A model generated the notes under the pieces. That model made no database searches. It was not told the DNA's origin and saw nothing but the letters and a program-made list of their open reading frames with translations. Shown in pieces: positions 54,185 through 63,499 of a stretch of DNA of 64,000 nt; position 1 is the first letter of the stretch, and each line of letters starts with the position of its first letter. The DNA lies in the NCBI RefSeq assembly GCF_000178855.1, contig NZ_ADVG01000005.1:868001-932000 (forward strand). The letters run 5' to 3'. The position numbers were made by a program, and so were the translations under genes. This DNA comes from Ktedonobacter racemifer DSM 44963 (GTDB taxonomy: Bacteria > Chloroflexota > Ktedonobacteria > Ktedonobacterales > Ktedonobacteraceae).

Positions 54185-54964
54185 TCATCCGTCACTACCG
54201 GACATGGGTGAGAGAGGGCTGCATCGGAGAGATGGGAAGCGCCGCCGGGCAACTTCGTCGCTGTTGCTCTCAACACCTGAGCTTGCTATTGCTATCTTCC
54301 GCAATTCACGCAGGGCATCGCTCGCGATCCAGCGAACAGCCCTGGAATTGACCTGCTGAATCTCTTCACCGCAGGCAATAGCCTGGGTGAGCAGTTGGGC
54401 GTTCCGCTTGCCGATCTGGCGTAAGGCCCAGTTGACTGCCTTCTTCACAAAATTGCGCTCGTCAGTGGCATACTGCTTGATCAGGGGAAAGAAGGGCGAG
54501 AACATTTTATCGCTAGCTCGCTTGTCGTGAACCGCCAGGTATGCCGTCAATACGAAGCCTGCGCGCCGCACAAACTCCTCCTCGCGGTGGCACCACTCGA
54601 TGGCTTTCTGGTAGGCATAGGGGGTCTTATCGAAGAGGCCGCCACATACCTGATCGCACACATCCCAGGTATCGAAATCACGCACCCATGCCTCCATTTG
54701 TTCACGCGTGACGTATTGCGGCTCATCAACCATGGCCGCCAGGATACGAGCCTCATGAATGCCTGATGCCCATAACTCTAACGCCAGAGCATGGTTGCGC
54801 CCGATCTCTTTCGCTATGGTACGCAGGACTGGTATTTTGATACCCAGTGGGTGCGCGGGCCGGCTGCCAAAGCGAGATTGCCCCTGAACAACCTGCGGAT
54901 CGGCGTGCTGCCTCAATTTTTCGAGTACCTGCTCTGGCGACAAGACCGGAGAGGGGTTGAACAT
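54185..54964 (-). CDS. AlkD-type DNA alkylation repair protein
   Basis: A protein of about 259 residues built of HEAT-like helices, as in AlkC/AlkD glycosylases that remove N3- and N7-alkylated purines. Recognisable parts are GIKIPVLRTIAKEIG, DFDTWDVCDQVCGGLF (the DNA-facing Trp/Asp segment), EEFVRRAGFVLTAYLA and NFVKKAVNWALRQIGKRN. AAGGAG lies before the ATG at 54964; a frame extends to 55000. The C-terminal 30 residues are basic and low in complexity, longer than usual. It converges with the WD40 gene. Confidence 0.87.
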   Translation of the reverse strand: MFNPSPVLSPEQVLEKLRQHADPQVVQGQSRFGSRPAHPLGIKIPVLRTIAKEIGRNHALALELWASGIHEARILAAMVDEPQYVTREQMEAWVRDFDTWDVCDQVCGGLFDKTPYAYQKAIEWCHREEEFVRRAGFVLTAYLAVHDKRASDKMFSPFFPLIKQYATDERNFVKKAVNWALRQIGKRNAQLLTQAIACGEEIQQVNSRAVRWIASDALRELRKIAIASSGVESNSDEVARRRFPSLRCSPLSPMSGSDG

Positions 54965-55111
54965 TGGACGAGACTCCTTCTGATCATGGTATATTCCCAA
55001 TGTATAACCTGGACAGCTTTTTGTCCAGTCCGCTTACAAGCCAGGCAGGGCTATTTACAGAAAACCGAGCGAGAAAGCCCCAGGCATCGATGCCTGTCTC
55101 TTCTACACAAA

Positions 55112-55686
55112 TTACAAACGAAGATGAGAAGCGAGTCGAACCCCTTCAAGAAGGGTTTGAACGCGAAGCCAACCCCTCCAAAGGGGTTTCCAGCTGGGAG
55201 GACCATCGCTGTGGCGGGCCAAGTAGCCTCCCATTTGAGCAACGGCTTTCCAAGCGGCTTGCATGGTCATCTGTGTGGGCGACTGACCCGTTTGCGCCGC
55301 GACCACGGCGAGCACATCGGCTTCCCCCCCTCAGACGCAGGCGTCTGGGGTTCTTGGCGGGAAAGATCTCGCAGTTGCAGCAATCGCACAGCCGCTGGAG
55401 ACAACAATCCCAACAAGCGTATGATGCGTTCTGCACGTTGCAATTGGCGTTCCTCCAGACAACATCCTGTTTTGAGGCATTCCTCGACCACCCAGTGATG
55501 CTTGTACCACTCGACCCGTTCCCAGGCCTGAGCAAGGGTGGTGGTGACTGTGACACTGATCTGTTGTGCCTCTGTCACTCTCTTCTGTGCGCAAGGAGTG
55601 ATCATTTGGGAGCGCCCCAAAAGCTGGAATGCAGAGGACTGGCAGCCCTCTGCATTCCGGCTTTGATGGAAACGCTTCAAGTACAT
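55112..55686 (-). pseudogene. IS4/Tn5-like transposase, C-terminal fragment
   Basis: The frame 55686-55267 reads VEWYKHHWVVEECLKTGC and ERQLQRAERIIRLLGLLSP, the YREK-type C-terminal catalytic helix of IS4-family transposases. After a frameshift near 55310 a second frame (55315-55112) continues with the Tn5-like tail (AAWKAVAQMGGYLARHSDG). The N-terminal half with the first two catalytic Asp is missing. Confidence 0.75.
55629..55659. repeat. Hairpin resembling the 22-kb hairpin
   Basis: Arms GAATGCAGAGG and CCTCTGCATTC are perfect complements, with only a short loop between them. The core TGCAGAGG/CCTCTGCA is shared with the 16-bp hairpin at 22073-22108. It lies at the edge of the transposase fragment. 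Confidence 0.45.
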
Positions 55687-55916
55687 TTAATATAGCATGA
55701 TTCTCATGTTACCGAAGACAGGAGGGCGAGATGAGCATCTCTCATTATCGTTATCCGATACTATTATCAGTAGAGCAGCGTCATTGGTTAGAAACAATGG
55801 TCCACAGTAGTAGAACCCCTCATCGCTTATTGTGTTGCTGCTGCACGCCTCGTTCTCATAGAGAAACTATGCCTCTCTTAAGAGGAAAACTGCCAGCAGC
55901 ATCCTCTTTTTTGTCA

Positions 55917-57293
55917 TTAAAGTTGAGCAAGAAGATCAAGCGCGCCCTGCACAAGCACTTCACCGGCTTCAGGAGCGAAACCGGCGGGATAGTTATAGAA
56001 GCGATATGCCTCCGCCACTTCGTAGCCGCCTGTCTCATAGGCAGATCTATCGGGAATATATCCAGGGCTGCCATTGGCGTACCCTATCACCATGAGAGTT
56101 TCATTCCCGGCACGCGCTTTGATCGTGAGACCAAGCTCCACAAATGGTTCTCCTGGTAACATCACTATACATATCTCGCCTAGAGCAAGGACTATGATCT
56201 CAGCGGTAATGCTACGAGCAGGATGAGGATCGATGCTAATCTTCTCGGCCCAGGCCGCCCATCCGCGCAGCAATAGCACATCACCGGTCGATACGCCGGT
56301 ACGCTGGAGTCGCGCCGCTTCTTCATAGCAGCGCACAGCGAATTGACGCAACGCATCAGGGGACTCAGGCTCGAACAGAGGAAGCTCGACGACGCGCCGA
56401 AAAACTTGAACCGCTGCGCTTCCCTGAGCGCGGGAGAGCATCGCAAGAGGTGCTCCACCCGGAGCAGCGCCGCGTTCGGACGCCTGTAAAGCAGCGCCAG
56501 CAATCAAACGGCCCAGGCGCTGACACTCCGCATACGTACGCCGCTCCAAGCCACGCCCCTTGACGCTATCCTGTGCCGAGTGACCGGTATTAATTTGACC
56601 GCAACAGCCGGTCACAAATTGCACATGCGCATCCGCATAGACAGCTTCAAGTGCCCGCACGGTATAGCCAGGATAGTCTGCCGTCGCCAGGAAATTATCG
56701 GCTCCCAGCGTTACCGGATGACAGGCATAACTCACCAGCAGGGCATAGGGGCGACCATCCAGACCATCAAAGCGCAACACAGGAACCGCTGGATCAATAA
56801 TACCGTCCGGGATACGGCGATTCTTCCCAACCGTTGGCTCATATCCAACAGTAAAGCGAGCCGTGACAGGAACCTGTTTACTGACAGCTGTCACGGCTGT
56901 ATCAGCGGAGGTCTGAATCAGAAAATCCAGATAGCTGGGATCAACCTTTCCTCCCAGGCGGCCATCCATCACCGATGGACCGCCATGTGTATGTGTAGCC
57001 GTGATCGCGATCCGTATTCCAGGTATGGTGGTACGAGCAGTAATGCGCTGCCGGATCGCTTCCACAGTCGAGAGATCGAGGCCAATAACATCGAGTGTCA
57101 GCAAGATTGCACGTGAGGCGTCATCGCCGTTGGACCAGGCCATCGCCCGCACATAGAGATCATCATGCACTCCCAACATGCCAGAACTTCTGGCGATGAA
57201 GCCTGACATTTCGCTTCCCACAGGAGGAGTGATCACCGCACGCGCGACGCCCATCAAGAGGTCGCGCCCGGTAGTAAATTCAGCATAAGACAT
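55917..57293 (-). CDS. Neutral/alkaline ceramidase-like protein
   Basis: A 458-residue protein matching the N-terminal catalytic domain of neutral ceramidases: MGVARAVITPPVGSEMSG at the start, TATHTHGGPSV (zinc His residues) and SYACHPVTLG (further zinc His). It lacks the C-terminal Ig-like domain and any signal peptide, so it is probably cytoplasmic. Many bacterial members of this size sit in sugar-catabolic operons and are likely amidases or esterases of carbohydrate derivatives, not true ceramidases. Here it is the last gene of an amino-sugar operon, 52 bases after nagA, with GGAG before the ATG. Hydrolysis of an N-acyl sugar is a reasonable guess. Confidence 0.83.
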   Translation of the reverse strand: MSYAEFTTGRDLLMGVARAVITPPVGSEMSGFIARSSGMLGVHDDLYVRAMAWSNGDDASRAILLTLDVIGLDLSTVEAIRQRITARTTIPGIRIAITATHTHGGPSVMDGRLGGKVDPSYLDFLIQTSADTAVTAVSKQVPVTARFTVGYEPTVGKNRRIPDGIIDPAVPVLRFDGLDGRPYALLVSYACHPVTLGADNFLATADYPGYTVRALEAVYADAHVQFVTGCCGQINTGHSAQDSVKGRGLERRTYAECQRLGRLIAGAALQASERGAAPGGAPLAMLSRAQGSAAVQVFRRVVELPLFEPESPDALRQFAVRCYEEAARLQRTGVSTGDVLLLRGWAAWAEKISIDPHPARSITAEIIVLALGEICIVMLPGEPFVELGLTIKARAGNETLMVIGYANGSPGYIPDRSAYETGGYEVAEAYRFYNYPAGFAPEAGEVLVQGALDLLAQL

Positions 57294-57345
57294 CGTCTGC
57301 TCCGCTTCGTTGCCATCTTAGAGAGAAAAACCGCATAAAATATTT

Positions 57346-58506
57346 TTATTCATGGCGCTGGTAGACGACCTCACCCTGAACGATGGTAGCCTCGATGATG
57401 ATTGCTTTCGTCTCAGCATCGAACCGGAACAGCGTCAAATCAGCTGATCTTCCACTGCGCACCGTCCCCCGCTTCGCCCTTTCGTCCAGGCCAAGCAGCC
57501 GTGCCGGATTTGTGCTCGCCATGCGCACAGCCTCGGCCAGAGTAACATCCGTATAGCGTAGAACATTCGCAAGACACTCCGGTAGAGAACTCACCGAGCC
57601 AGCGAGGAGGGGCGTACCGTAGAGATTGAGGCGTCCACCTGGCAATAGCTCTACCCTGCCTCCCACCGATGTATCATAAATGCCGGGAGTTAACCCCGCA
57701 ATAGCGACCGCATCGCTCACCAGGATCGCGCGCTCCGTTCCTTTGGCACGCAGCATTGCCTTCATAACCGATGGTGAAAGGTGGTGGCCATCACAAATGA
57801 CGCTCGCGGCAAGGCGATCCTCGGCTAGCTGCTCCCAGATATAATTCGGGTGACGCTTGAGCTGAGCATGTGCGCCATTGCCCAGGTGAGTAGAAAGACA
57901 CGCACCAGCGTTGACAGCCGCCTGAATCTGCTCCGCGTTGGCTGCCGTATGCCCAATAGCGACAACGACATTATCGGCGTGCAAGGCGCGAATATACTCG
58001 CAAGCCTGAGGATACTCCGGCGCGAGCGTTATCAGACCAACGCGCCCTTTAGCCGCCATCTGCCAGCGATGATATTCAACTAGACTTGGCACTCGCACAT
58101 GCTCTATGGGATGCGCGCCGCGTGGCCCATCCTCCGGCGAGATGGCTGGACCTTCAATATGAATGCAAGGAATGGAATGGGCCACACGCGAATCGGCCTC
58201 ACAAGCGGCTGCTATCGCATGCAGACTATGGCAAATAGCTTCTTCCGATTCGGTAATCACAGTAGGACAAAACGCAGTCACCCCGCGCTGCCAGAGTGAG
58301 TGGGTCAATGCTATGATAACTTCTGGCGTTACGTCAGGAGCATTTACATCATGTCCGGCATATCCATTCACCTGGATATCGAGCCAGCCAGGCGCAATCC
58401 AAATGGAAGAGGCAGCACTCGCCGATTCGATGCGACCAATCATACCATCTGTTACTTCCAAGCGCACTATCTGATTGCTCTCGACTAGTCTCCCTTCAAT
58501 CCACAT
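57346..58506 (-). CDS. nagA: N-acetylglucosamine-6-phosphate deacetylase
   Basis: A 386-residue amidohydrolase that turns GlcNAc-6-phosphate into glucosamine-6-phosphate and acetate. PGWLDIQVNGYAGHDVN at the N-terminus, HIEGPAISPEDGPRGAHP (metal-binding Glu region), IGHTAANAEQ and STHLGNGAH (metal His residues) and LVSDAVAIAG (catalytic Asp) are all typical of NagA. AAAGG lies a little far from the ATG. It works with nagB two genes upstream. Confidence 0.93.
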   Translation of the reverse strand: MWIEGRLVESNQIVRLEVTDGMIGRIESASAASSIWIAPGWLDIQVNGYAGHDVNAPDVTPEVIIALTHSLWQRGVTAFCPTVITESEEAICHSLHAIAAACEADSRVAHSIPCIHIEGPAISPEDGPRGAHPIEHVRVPSLVEYHRWQMAAKGRVGLITLAPEYPQACEYIRALHADNVVVAIGHTAANAEQIQAAVNAGACLSTHLGNGAHAQLKRHPNYIWEQLAEDRLAASVICDGHHLSPSVMKAMLRAKGTERAILVSDAVAIAGLTPGIYDTSVGGRVELLPGGRLNLYGTPLLAGSVSSLPECLANVLRYTDVTLAEAVRMASTNPARLLGLDERAKRGTVRSGRSADLTLFRFDAETKAIIIEATIVQGEVVYQRHE

Positions 58507-58569
58507 TGATGTACAACCTTTCTGTATAAGACCTTTCTAATTCCAGCACATTCCGAGCATATTGCTTCT

Positions 58570-59328
58570 CTAGAGCTTCTTAATTCGCCCTTTAAAATGT
58601 TCGATAAATCTGGCATTGATCTCATCTCCGTCCGGCGCATTACCGCTGCGCCAGATAGGAGGGTCCACGCCCTCTTGCGCGAGCAGTTGGACGGCCTCCG
58701 CAACCAGTGAGTTGAGCAGGTAAGCCGTGGCAAAGGTAGACATAGGGGCAACAGGCTGGCTAATGCCTTCAATCTTGATTACTGCGTCCCCTACCTCAAT
58801 CTTGCTATCGAGCACCACATCAACTAACTCATACAGATTCTTCTTAGAAGGGTGGCGCGCCGGATGATCCGCTGGCGTTGCCTGCGCATGGCGAACCGAT
58901 GTCACACCAATAATCTTGACGCCGCGATGTCGGGCCTCTAAAGCGGCATCGATCAAAGCGGCGTTAATCCCATAGGCATTGATCAGTATCAGCAAATCGC
59001 CTTCGCCCAGTCCATAGTCATCGATCACGATTTTGCCATAACCGGGCGTTCTTTCAATCGCCATCGAGCGCAGCGCGCCTCCGCTTAGCAGCGTTCCCTC
59101 ATCCAGTATCGCGCTCACATGCATCAATCCACCCGCCCGGAAGAAGAGTTCCTGCGAACCGAGATTAGAGTGCCCACCCGGTCCGTAGGCATAGACAAGC
59201 TTATCGGCCTTCACCTGATCCGCCACCATACGAGCGGCCTGCTGAATAGACTCCCGATTCGATTCATGCAATAGCTGTAAATGTTCTACAATCAGTTGTA
59301 GATACCGGGTCATTGCCGGAGTACTCAT
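58570..59328 (-). CDS. SIS-domain sugar isomerase-like protein
   Basis: A 252-residue protein of the UPF0309/SIS group. YAYGPGGHSNLGSQELFFRAGG and VIDDYGLGEGDLLILINAYG form the phosphosugar-binding Rossmann-like fold; GVTSVRHAQATPADHPARHP is a loop typical of this subgroup. It is likely to bind or isomerise a phosphorylated amino sugar, such as an N-acetylmannosamine or muramic-acid derivative. GGAG stands in front of the ATG. The gene is between nagB and nagA in the operon. Confidence 0.82.
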   Translation of the reverse strand: MSTPAMTRYLQLIVEHLQLLHESNRESIQQAARMVADQVKADKLVYAYGPGGHSNLGSQELFFRAGGLMHVSAILDEGTLLSGGALRSMAIERTPGYGKIVIDDYGLGEGDLLILINAYGINAALIDAALEARHRGVKIIGVTSVRHAQATPADHPARHPSKKNLYELVDVVLDSKIEVGDAVIKIEGISQPVAPMSTFATAYLLNSLVAEAVQLLAQEGVDPPIWRSGNAPDGDEINARFIEHFKGRIKKL

Positions 59329-59408
59329 CGTTATTTCTCCTCATCATCTCCTGACTGGAGCCGCTCCAGTCCCTTACTTATCCAGTCCCTGCCCTACTTG
59401 TGCTCTCT

Positions 59409-60185
59409 TTAGAGCAAGGCAGCGGAGTCGGTATCGAGATAGGCCACGCAATCGGCATGCTGGCGCAGAATGGTCGCAGGGCATGCGGTCGTAAGGGGGC
59501 CGCGCAGCGTCTGCCGCACAGCATCACGTTTTGTTGCCCCTGGCACCATACAGAACAACGTCCTGGAAGATAACAACGTAGGAATCGTGAGCGTAATCGC
59601 ATGAGTGGGCACAGCATCGAGGCGCGCAAAACAGCCATCATTGACCTGCTGCTGGCGCGCGGTGATATCCAGCGCGACCGGCTTCACAAGCAATGGATCG
59701 TTAAAATCGGCGACAGGGGGATCATTAAAGGCAATGTGACCATTCTCACCGATTCCTAGACACACAATATCGATGGGAGCCAAACGCAACAAATTGGAGT
59801 AGCGCTGACATTCGACGTCGATGTCACCGCTGCTCTCAATGAGATGCACCTGGCCCGGTTTGACGATATCAAATAGATGATCGGATAGGAAACGAGCGAA
59901 ACGCTGGGGAGCGCTCGCCGGCAGCCCGATATACTCATCCATGTGAAACGCAACCACGCGGGCCCAGTCGATGCCTTCGTACCGTGACAACGTGTGCAGA
60001 AACTCGTTCTGTGAGGGCGCCGCCGCAAAGATCATGCGTACCTGCGCCTGTTGCGCAAGCAACTCCCGCAATCTGGCACCAACATCCTGACCGGCGGCTA
60101 GACCAAGCGCCTGTCGATGCGCGTAAATCTGGACCCGTAGCTTATCTACCGTTTGAGAACTGATTGGCTGCACTGTTGTACTCAT
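59409..60185 (-). CDS. nagB: Glucosamine-6-phosphate deaminase
   Basis: A 258-residue enzyme that converts glucosamine-6-phosphate to fructose-6-phosphate and ammonia. FHMDEYIGLPASAPQRFARF contains the catalytic Asp/Glu loop, and IDIVCLGIGENGHIAFNDPP the GxGxxGHIAFN signature with the catalytic His region. Two ATGs are close together; the one at 60185 has the better distance to AAGGAG, the first one being only next to it. The allosteric-type C-terminus of the E. coli enzyme is not obvious. It supplies the last step of GlcNAc use in this operon. Confidence 0.92.
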   Translation of the reverse strand: MSTTVQPISSQTVDKLRVQIYAHRQALGLAAGQDVGARLRELLAQQAQVRMIFAAAPSQNEFLHTLSRYEGIDWARVVAFHMDEYIGLPASAPQRFARFLSDHLFDIVKPGQVHLIESSGDIDVECQRYSNLLRLAPIDIVCLGIGENGHIAFNDPPVADFNDPLLVKPVALDITARQQQVNDGCFARLDAVPTHAITLTIPTLLSSRTLFCMVPGATKRDAVRQTLRGPLTTACPATILRQHADCVAYLDTDSAALL

Positions 60186-60231
60186 TTTCATCTCCTTGTT
60201 GTAGAGTGTATTTCATGCCCTGCGCACATTC

Positions 60232-61506
60232 TTATGCCATCGCCAACTGTTGCTGCAGTAATTCAATAATGAGCACGAGATCACGAATAATGTGATAGGG
60301 GTCTTTGACCGGCAAGGCCACAACTTTATCAATGGGTCGTCCCTGTCGATCACGGATCTGAATCCACTCGCCTCTGCGCTGATCGGGATGAGGGAACGTC
60401 TTGAATACATACACATGTGTGCGCTGATACAATGAAGCGAAGCTTGCATCCCCGGTAAGATGGTACGCGAGCAGAGTGCCATACAGGGCCTCTGAATGCG
60501 GCCACCACAGCTTCGTATCCCATGTGTCCAGGATTAAACGCTCATACACAGCACCAGTCTGAGTGCCACCGGGCTTGCCACCAGAGCGATCAACATAGCG
60601 AAACAGGCCCCCATACTGTTGATCCCAGCCCACCTCATACGCTTTCGCTATCGCCTGCGTCGCCTGTCGTGCCCACTGCTTCTGCCCCTGGGCCTGAGCC
60701 TCGCGCAGCACAAACCACATGCTCTCAATGGTATGGCCTGGCGTCACGTGTCTGCATAACACTGTATCTGGCGCGTCGCCAGATTGTGGAAGAAGTTCGG
60801 CGACAAGGCCATCCGGCTGGTAGAAACGCTCCATGATCGCCTGCATATATGCAAAACTCAAGTGGCGCAATTCCTGGGACTGGGGATGCCCGAACGCCTC
60901 CAGGGCAGAGGCCAGCTCCTGAGTCACATTCAGCATAATCATAGGGATACTATGGGCCTCAAATCCGGCTGGAACGGGATACGGCTCGCTGCGGATAGAA
61001 CCAGCCTTGATGCGCTGCACAATGCGCATACACAGCGCTAAGGCTTGCTCAAGCACCTGAGCATCCTGAGCGACGCGCGCATATTCGGTAAAACCAAGCG
61101 TTACAAAGCAATCGGCAAAGAAACTGGTATCAAACCCCTGACCGGGAAACGGCTCCTTTTGATGTCCATAGCGATCAAGCAGATAGGCACAGTTTCCATT
61201 CGCAAGAAAGGCGTGGCGCGTCACAAACGCCACGCCCTGACGCGCCAGGTCGAGCAAGCGATCAGCATCCTGGCGCAGCAGGCCGTTGCGGCTCAATTCA
61301 CTCAGGCGAGCCAACAACCAGATCATGCGCCCCTGTGACCAGGTATATTTATCGGTGCTCACAAGCCGTTCGCCCTGGTTATCGAAGCAGGTAAAGTACG
61401 CGCCCTGCTCCGCGTCTATACCCCGCTCTAACCAGAACGGCAGAATCACCCTCTCAAGATGTTGTCGATAAAAGTTTTGTAAAGCTTGGTAATTGTCTAT
61501 ATCCAA
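60232..61506 (-). CDS. AGE-family epimerase/isomerase
   Basis: A 424-residue (alpha/alpha)6-barrel protein of the N-acylglucosamine 2-epimerase family. Signature parts: WSQGRMIWLLARL, FLANGNCAYLLDRYG, GHTIESMWFVLREA and TKLWWPHSEALYG, which supply the two catalytic His residues of the family. In this operon, interconversion of GlcNAc and ManNAc is the likely reaction, feeding sialic-acid or ManNAc breakdown into nagA/nagB. The start is TTG, with GAGAGAGGTG ahead. It lies 40-50 bases before nagB. Confidence 0.88.
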   Translation of the reverse strand: MDIDNYQALQNFYRQHLERVILPFWLERGIDAEQGAYFTCFDNQGERLVSTDKYTWSQGRMIWLLARLSELSRNGLLRQDADRLLDLARQGVAFVTRHAFLANGNCAYLLDRYGHQKEPFPGQGFDTSFFADCFVTLGFTEYARVAQDAQVLEQALALCMRIVQRIKAGSIRSEPYPVPAGFEAHSIPMIMLNVTQELASALEAFGHPQSQELRHLSFAYMQAIMERFYQPDGLVAELLPQSGDAPDTVLCRHVTPGHTIESMWFVLREAQAQGQKQWARQATQAIAKAYEVGWDQQYGGLFRYVDRSGGKPGGTQTGAVYERLILDTWDTKLWWPHSEALYGTLLAYHLTGDASFASLYQRTHVYVFKTFPHPDQRRGEWIQIRDRQGRPIDKVVALPVKDPYHIIRDLVLIIELLQQQLAMA

Positions 61507-61594
61507 TATGTCACCTCTCTCTCATCCATCTCAACGTACCGCTGAGCATCGATCGCACGACGATCTATGCTCAGCGAGGTAACCTTATAGCGGG

Positions 61595-63109
61595 CTAGAG
61601 CTGTTTCGCGTCTACCAGCTCTGGTTCCGCTCCCCGCTCACCGCCGTCCTCGCTGTTGAGCGAATTGACGAACGCGACCGTATCGGGGTTGGCACGACCG
61701 CTTATGAGCCCGATGCCGACATAGAGGATGATGGATACAAGAACAGGCAGGGACACCGTAGCGGCAACATCATTGGTAAAGCCATACTTAATGATGCCGA
61801 AAGCGATAATGCCGCCCGCCCAGGAGATAATCGCCGCAGCCGGGCCACAACGACGAAAGGCTGGCAGCAATCCAAAGAGCATGGGAATCGAAATTGGCCC
61901 GACGAGCGCGGCAAACCACGTCACGATCAGCCCGATGACCCCCCCAAAGAGGTTCGATTCCAGGGCGATGATCATGCTCAAAACCGTAAAGATAAAGGTA
62001 ACGATGCGTGCTGCGCGCAGTGTACCTTCACCGGACAGATTGCGCAGCCTTCGTGAAAGGAATGGCAGGATATCGCCGGTTACGACCGCTGAGATAGCAT
62101 TCGCATCCGAGGAAGTCATCGCCATCGTATGAGCGAACATGCCAGCAAGCACGAAACCAATCAGACCAGGAGGCAGGAGGGCGCGAGACATAATGGCATA
62201 GGCCTGAGAGGGATCTGACAGGCGCGGGAAGAGGATGGGGGCAGCCCACATCGGGTAAAACAGGATAATAGGCCAGACAAGGTAGAGCACTGCCGATAGG
62301 ATAGCAGCCTTGCGCGCCTGAGAGCCGCTGGGAACCGCGATAAAGCGCTGTGCCAGATTCCAGGTGCCGCCATTATAACTTAAAAAATTAATGAGGAGAT
62401 ACGCCAGGACAAACCAGATGGTATATGGGCCACCAAAGATCGCATGGTGGCTAGGCGGAAGCTGATTCCACATTCCACCCAGAGCAGTTACCCCTCCCAG
62501 TTTCGCCAGCACAATCACAAAGAGTACAATGCCGGCAACCAGCTGTACAATGAACTGAGCAAAATCGGTCAGCGCATCGGCCCATAAGCCACCAACAGTG
62601 ACATAGATCAGCGAAGCACCGCCGGAGATCAGAATGCCTACCGCCAGAGGCAGGCTGGTGTACACGTTCAGGATAATCGCGATGGCAGACCATTTCGCAC
62701 CCACGTCAAAGACTTTCAGCAACGTGCCGCTCCACGCCAGCAACTGCTGCGTTGGTATATTGTAACGCGTTGCCAGGTACTGCATCGGTGAGATAATATG
62801 CAGTCTTTGCCTGAGACGTGACCAGCGAGGAGCAATGATAAACGCGCCCGCGATTACGGCTACACTAATGGCAAAGGCCCACCAAACGTAAAGGGTAAAG
62901 CCATAGGTATATGCGATGGCAGCATAGGCAACAAAAACAGCAGCGCTATAGCCGGACATGTGGTGTGAGATGCCGGCGAGCCACCACGACATCTTTCCGC
63001 CTGCGGTAAAGTAATCGCTTGTGTTGTGGACCTGGCGATGGGACCAGATACCAATAGCGACCATAAGCAAGAAGTAGAGTGCCAGGACAATCCAATCAAA
63101 TACTGACAT
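61595..63109 (-). CDS. Sodium:solute symporter (SSS family)
   Basis: A 504-residue transporter with about thirteen hydrophobic helices. YFTAGGKMSWWLAGISHHMSG, split over helix 1-2, and AWSGTLLKVFDVGAKW are typical of SSS proteins of the SGLT/NanT-like type. GGAGG lies eight bases before the ATG at 63109. It heads an operon with an epimerase, nagB, SIS, nagA and a ceramidase-like gene, so an amino sugar or sialic acid is the probable substrate, taken up with sodium. A LacI gene is divergent from it. Confidence 0.9.
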   Translation of the reverse strand: MSVFDWIVLALYFLLMVAIGIWSHRQVHNTSDYFTAGGKMSWWLAGISHHMSGYSAAVFVAYAAIAYTYGFTLYVWWAFAISVAVIAGAFIIAPRWSRLRQRLHIISPMQYLATRYNIPTQQLLAWSGTLLKVFDVGAKWSAIAIILNVYTSLPLAVGILISGGASLIYVTVGGLWADALTDFAQFIVQLVAGIVLFVIVLAKLGGVTALGGMWNQLPPSHHAIFGGPYTIWFVLAYLLINFLSYNGGTWNLAQRFIAVPSGSQARKAAILSAVLYLVWPIILFYPMWAAPILFPRLSDPSQAYAIMSRALLPPGLIGFVLAGMFAHTMAMTSSDANAISAVVTGDILPFLSRRLRNLSGEGTLRAARIVTFIFTVLSMIIALESNLFGGVIGLIVTWFAALVGPISIPMLFGLLPAFRRCGPAAAIISWAGGIIAFGIIKYGFTNDVAATVSLPVLVSIILYVGIGLISGRANPDTVAFVNSLNSEDGGERGAEPELVDAKQL

Positions 63110-63335
63110 CCAGATAGCCTCCATTCAAAATCGCGCTCACATGAGTGACATAACGGCGATCGTTGCCGTCCAGCACTTACGCATTCGCTTCATCTGCTTA
63201 TATTACACGGATAATTACACACAACAGTGATCAGGGGAACTGATCTCCCTACAAAAGCTAGTAGTAGAGCTACGGAAGCCGAAATTATGCTTTCATATCT
63301 CTCCTTTCAATGCTTTGCAGCAATGCCTTTCAGAA

Positions 63336-63349
63336 ACTTTCATGAAAGT
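63336..63349. promoter_or_regulatory. Candidate operator between the symporter and LacI genes
   Basis: ACTTTCATGAAAGT is a perfect 14-base palindrome in the 390-base divergent region 63110-63499, which otherwise holds no gene. It could be the target of the LacI-type regulator, though LacI operators usually have a central CG. Confidence 0.45.
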
Positions 63350-63499
63350 ATTGTAGAACTATAACATCGACAGTAGCAAGCTGTCAATGTTATCGAAGGG
63401 GAGTAATGACGTTGGAAGAAAAATGAGATAGAATAGGGCGGTAAGTTGAGACGCGGCACTATACAGTGAAGCGATTAGGAAGGCAATGAGTTCAGATTC

